DNA of 64,000 nucleotides from Panorpa germanica (taxonomy: Eukaryota; Arthropoda; Insecta; Mecoptera; Panorpidae), in the NCBI GenBank assembly GCA_963678705.1, contig OY783218.1, positions 4,474,152 to 4,538,151 of the forward strand, written 5' to 3'. Numbering within the stretch: the first letter of the stretch is position 1; every line of letters begins with the position of its first letter. The notes under the pieces are model-generated. The model was not told the DNA's origin, did no database searches, and was given only the letters and a program-made list of their open reading frames with translations. A program made the translations under genes and the position numbers. Below are positions 60,215 to 64,000 of the stretch, in pieces.

Positions 60215-60483
60215 TACAAAATAGGAAAACATTTTCTTTGTCAAATACGCTTTAAAAACAAAGTAATAAAAGATGGTCGATTTGATAAAACTTATTATAT
60301 AATGGGGCCCCTGTGTTACTAACTCCAAAGTACACTACTGTTATTATATATTTCTATCGTTCTGATTGCTATAATTCTAAACACAATTAATTATTTCTAT
60401 GTTACATAATAATAATCAATGTCTTGTATTTTAATCTATAAATTACCATTTCTCATAAATTAGCAAAGAATTATTTGTAACGC

Positions 60484-60540
60484 AACAGGGGGCCGCTAGA
60501 GGCGCTATAGACGCTTGTGGCGGCTCCATAGTTCCCCAAC
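60484..60540 (+). promoter_or_regulatory. CTCF-like core, copy 2
   Basis: GGCCGCTAGAGGCGCTATAG, then a second GTGGCGGC word, then CCATAGTTCCCC. This is close to the CTCF core but one G short, like 31097-31140. The region is GC-rich in an AT-rich background. The shared tail CATAGTTCCC suggests common ancestry of the two sites. Confidence 0.3.
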
Positions 60541-60973
60541 GTTGGGGTTTATTTTAAAAAGAAAACATAGAAACAATTATATAAGGGGATTTACTTTAAT
60601 TTCTTTTACAGAATATAACAATGATAAATTAATATTTTAAGACCCTAAAAAAAAGTTTACCGAAAAATTTACTTCAGTAGAATAAGACAAATGATTATTT
60701 TGTTTTATTTTTTAATTATTATTTGGATGGTAATAAGATTACTTATGTTAAATCTACAGTACCATTTATAATCCTAAGGGTTTTGAATACAGTCCGCTCT
60801 AAAATTATGTATTTTAAATATGTATTTTCAAAAATAAGTAACCCAGTGTTAGATTTGCACAAGGAGCGCGCCTGGACCCAAATAATTTTATATTTATTGT
60901 AATTATAATCAAAGAAATACAGTTTTGATTTGTTTTCTTGTTTGTGTTTTATTTAATTTAGAATATAACCTTA

Positions 60974-61217
60974 TGTACAGTGCACACTGGTGCGATATAA
61001 ACATGCGACATCCAACATTTATATATTTTCATTCATAAGTTGGCGTTATTTAGACATGAGTGTACTAAATGTGTTGTATTTTTATTAACTGAATTTTATC
61101 ACGTTTTTTTCGTTGCAGCATTAAGTTGCATGTCGCACTAGTGTGGACGTGTTATACAACTTCTTCCAACAAATGTTGGATGTCTCATGTTTAAGTCGGA
61201 TCAGCGTGTACGGTACA
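60974..61217. mobile_element. MITE with TTA target duplication
   Basis: 244 bp. The left end TGTACAGTGCACACTGGTGC and the right end TGTACCGTACACGCTGATCC (minus strand) continue into a shared GACATCCAACATTT, giving inverted arms of about 47 bp. TTA flanks both sides (60971-60973, 61218-61220), typical of PIF/Harbinger derivatives. A short internal pairing, TTGCATGTCGCAC, lies near 61128. No ORF. Confidence 0.82.
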
Positions 61218-62124
61218 TTACAGTTGGTAATGTAGAATATACACTTAGACGTATGAATTATAATGTTTTCTTTTCAGAGCTCAAAATTAACATGATTCTT
61301 GAACTTGATTGAACATGATTCGTTTCTGAGAACGTACATAGTGAGTTACAAGAAAGTATCTCCTTTTGTGCGTTACAAATACCTCATAACTGCAATGTTT
61401 AGGAATATGCAACAAAACTTTAGCAAAAATAATTTATAGATATCTAATTGATTTCAGGTCTTCTACATAATTTCAAAATATCAGTTACGAGAACCTTACG
61501 AGTTACGACAAATTTCTTTGAATTCTTAATAGATTTCTGTAACGCAAGCAAAATATAAAAATGGTTTCAATAAAATTAAAGAAAAAAAAAAAAAACGTGA
61601 AATTATTATTCATTTCCATATTCCTTTCCTATTAAAATATAAAACCAAATGACTCGGCACAAATAGGATTCCTGTAAATGTAGAAATCCTCCTAACTTGA
61701 TGGATTCAGGTAGACTATAGGAGTATATTGTGGTAACCGATAACACAAAGGATAAACCAGTAGTGAAGTTATAAATGATAAAACAAAAAGCTATTTGTCG
61801 GAACACCAGAAAGATAAAGGGATGATATGAAGTCTTAGCCCTTGCCCTTTCTATTATTGCGGTATAGATTCTGAACTATCAAAATATCGAAGAAGGGTGT
61901 TATCATATTGTCAAAAGTGAAATAGATAGAAATATTATTGTAAAAGGGTAGAATATCGAAATATTAGAGTTATAAATGGCCGCGGTCCGGCAAGGCACGG
62001 TCTTATTTGAAATGAAATATGTATGTACCACCGCAGAGTTATGGCTAAAGAATTTATATAATTTGTAAAGACTTTAAAAAAGGTTTACAGAAATTTTGTA
62101 CAGGCAACAGTCACATCTCTTATA
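61218..62124. other. AT-rich DNA, no supported feature
   Basis: Acceptor-like TTTTCTTTTCAG near 61276 and TTGATTTCAG near 61458 are present, but no donor-bounded open frame follows. A poly-A run lies at about 61583. Confidence 0.4.
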
Positions 62125-62305
62125 GTGCGCATACACTTTAGCTAACGATTTAACTGACAGGCCCACCTGAGGAGATCTGTACAGACAATCCGGGGAGTGT
62201 ATCTGATATAACTGTGCAGTTCACGATGCAGTATATATGTACAGGTAATCCGCAAAGGTAGATCTCTCAGGTAAACCGGCGAGTGTATTTCAGGCTAAAA
62301 GAACT
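62125..62305. mobile_element. Possible degraded inverted-repeat element
   Basis: GCATACACTTTAGC near the left and GAGTGTATTTCAGGCTAA near the right pair loosely. CACCTGAGGAGATCT (about 62165) pairs with AGATCTCTCAGGTA (about 62262). It is GC-richer than its surroundings. It also contains a direct doubling of GTACAG..AATCCG. The ends are uncertain. Confidence 0.4.
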
Positions 62306-64000
62306 AACTTTTTCTTGTTTAAGAAGAAGAGACAAAAAGCAATAATTTTAAGACTAGTGCCACATTTCTCCACATAAAAATTAAATGTATACATGTTAAT
62401 AAAATGATTCGTGTTTTTGCAGTAAGCCGCGTCTTCACTGAAGAAATTATTTGATGTAATAATATGCATCTATAATTTTCTGTGACTTCGTAGATTTGCG
62501 ATGAACAGTAGTTTTGTTGATGTTAATATGCCGGGCGTTGAATCCTAGTACAAAATGCACTGATTCTAAGTTTGCCATTGAAGGAGCAATTTAATATCTT
62601 TGTCAAATATGCTGCAGTAAAATGTAGGGCAGATTTCCAACAATTTTTTTTCATTTTACAACTTATGAGTATGTATCACAGTCGCAATATGAACCAGTTT
62701 TTTTTTTTTTTTTTGTATAATTCAAAATAAAATAATAAATATTTATTTAACTGAGGAACTAACTTTGTATAACTACCATTGCTATTGTTATTGTTATTAT
62801 TAAAAGATATAAATAAACCAAAAAATTAGGGTCAGAAAAATATTTGTACGGATGCCGGTCATAAAAATCCTTACAAGGTGAAGGCGCAGCAGAGTGTAGT
62901 GTGTAGGGTGCAACGTATAGCCCTTATACACCCGTACGTTATTATAAGGCCCTTCATAATATTTTATTGTTATAAAAAATAAATATTTTTACGTAAACTA
63001 TCATAAAATATACAATGCCAGCTTTTAGAAGCGCACCAGTTTACATTCAGAGCAAATTTATTAAAAAACAAAAAGTACGATGATAACGCTCATACTCGCT
63101 TTGAGGAGTAGCTTTTACAATAGAGGATTTTATCAGAACTGCATGATCTAATTACCCATTTGATAATGGCATAACATCTTATATTTAAAATAAAGCAAAA
63201 CGTAATAGCAACGCTTTGTTTTTATCTTACAATGATTTCAAACTGGCGTTGCTTGTAATCACACTCAGCTAAATCTCTATACATAGTATCTGTAGAACAA
63301 ACAAATATATTCAATAGCATTTTATCTTTTATCAGAATTAGAGGAAAACTGACGTATATCACTAAAAAGTTATTATTGAATTTTTTTAAAGAAACTAAAT
63401 TGAGAAAGACAGCGACAAAGGAAAATTCAAGTTGATTTTGGCTGCCCTATATAATCTGCGGTATGCCATTTACGATAGTTTGTCTTTCAGCTATTTTTTT
63501 AATGTGTAAAATAATATGGACATTTACAAATAACATTAACAAAAAATTCATTATAGTGATAATAAATTGTGCATCGAAATTTTTGTTACTTAACAATTTC
63601 TTCGAATGCTTCAGTGAATTATAATTATGCTAAGTTGCATGTAACTTCTCTCGGTTCACACACTATCATTAGTTTCAGATTGCCACTAAATTATCTAAAG
63701 CGGAAAACATCTTGTAGTTTCTAAAAATTGTACAAATGTTTAAAATTTATTTAATTTATGATAAAACATTTAGAACGCACCTTGCGTTTGAATTATAAAA
63801 CCATTCATTATAAGAAATAAAATAAAATATGCTGTAGTTGTTTAAGAACTGGGTATCATTTTAAAAGTAATTAAGAAATACTAAATAATTTTGTTTTGTT
63901 ATATCTAGAGGGCAATAACTATCATCTTTATGAGGTTCAATCAAGTGACAGATTGTCGTTTTAGACTAAATAGAGAACAATTAAATTAATAAAGCCTCAT
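62306..64000. other. AT-rich DNA, no supported feature
   Basis: Poly-T run at about 62698-62714. No shared repeat, ORF or inverted repeat was recognised up to the window end. Confidence 0.45.

Noticed and set aside
59989..60255. 88-codon Cys-rich ORF
   Set aside because: It lies in family P. The other copy at 56730-56993 has stops in the corresponding frame, so the ORF is not conserved.
61583..61597. Poly-A tail of a retroposed gene
   Set aside because: An AATAAA precedes the A-run, but no recognisable coding or SINE/LINE sequence lies upstream and no target duplication was seen.

Overview
The window looks like non-coding nuclear DNA from an arthropod, most probably an insect. It is very AT-rich by eye and contains no ORF longer than about 117 codons. 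It is full of short, mostly non-autonomous DNA-transposon remnants. The species is inferred from element types only: a Foldback-type element with 9-bp target duplications, an insect-style mariner relative, and MITEs with TA or TTA duplications. No intact protein gene, rRNA or convincing tRNA gene was found. The window is either intergenic or lies inside one or more long introns. Four or five weak exon-like segments are flagged but cannot be assigned to a protein.

The dominant structure is a 4,720-bp Foldback element at 2003-6722, flanked by identical 9-bp direct repeats (ACTTTACAG). Each end has a 385-bp unique terminal block that appears identical in the two arms. Each arm continues into a tandem array of 179-bp and 212-bp units. 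The arms meet at a spacer of only about 13 bp, so almost the whole element could fold into one hairpin of more than 2 kb. The 212-bp units carry a 33-bp insert with the decamer TAGCAGCGCG, which also occurs twice at each terminus.

The rest is a mosaic of repeat families, several of them nested. Family T (about 600-640 bp, 16-bp terminal inverted repeats) has copies at 813-1450, 15407-16035, 22792-23240, 27275-27872, 49677-50316 and a degraded one at about 40168-41151. That last copy is split by an 831-bp mariner-type element at 40248-41078. The mariner carries a transposase pseudogene that has lost its catalytic core. Two other T copies lie inside a hAT-like family (H), and one lies inside family D. 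Palindromic MITEs lie at 13848-14060, 18868-19158, 33805-34007, 37377-37559, 52152-52407 and 60974-61217. Older dispersed families (here called C, E, G, K, P and a 77-bp repeat) recur through the window.

Region by region: 1-2 kb holds families G and T and the 77-bp repeat. 2-6.7 kb is the Foldback element. 6.7-13.8 kb is sparse. 13.8-20.2 kb holds two MITEs and T copy 2. 22.7-28 kb is a nested H/T/D cluster. 31-38 kb holds families C and G, the TA-MITEs and a compound microsatellite. 38-41.2 kb holds family K and the T/mariner nest. 41-49 kb is nearly empty. 49.3-54 kb holds the H/T nest, K and a MITE. 56-62.3 kb holds microexon candidates, family P and two more inverted-repeat elements. Family letters are local labels made by comparing copies within this window. 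No database comparison was possible, so family assignments beyond TIR and target-duplication structure are inference.
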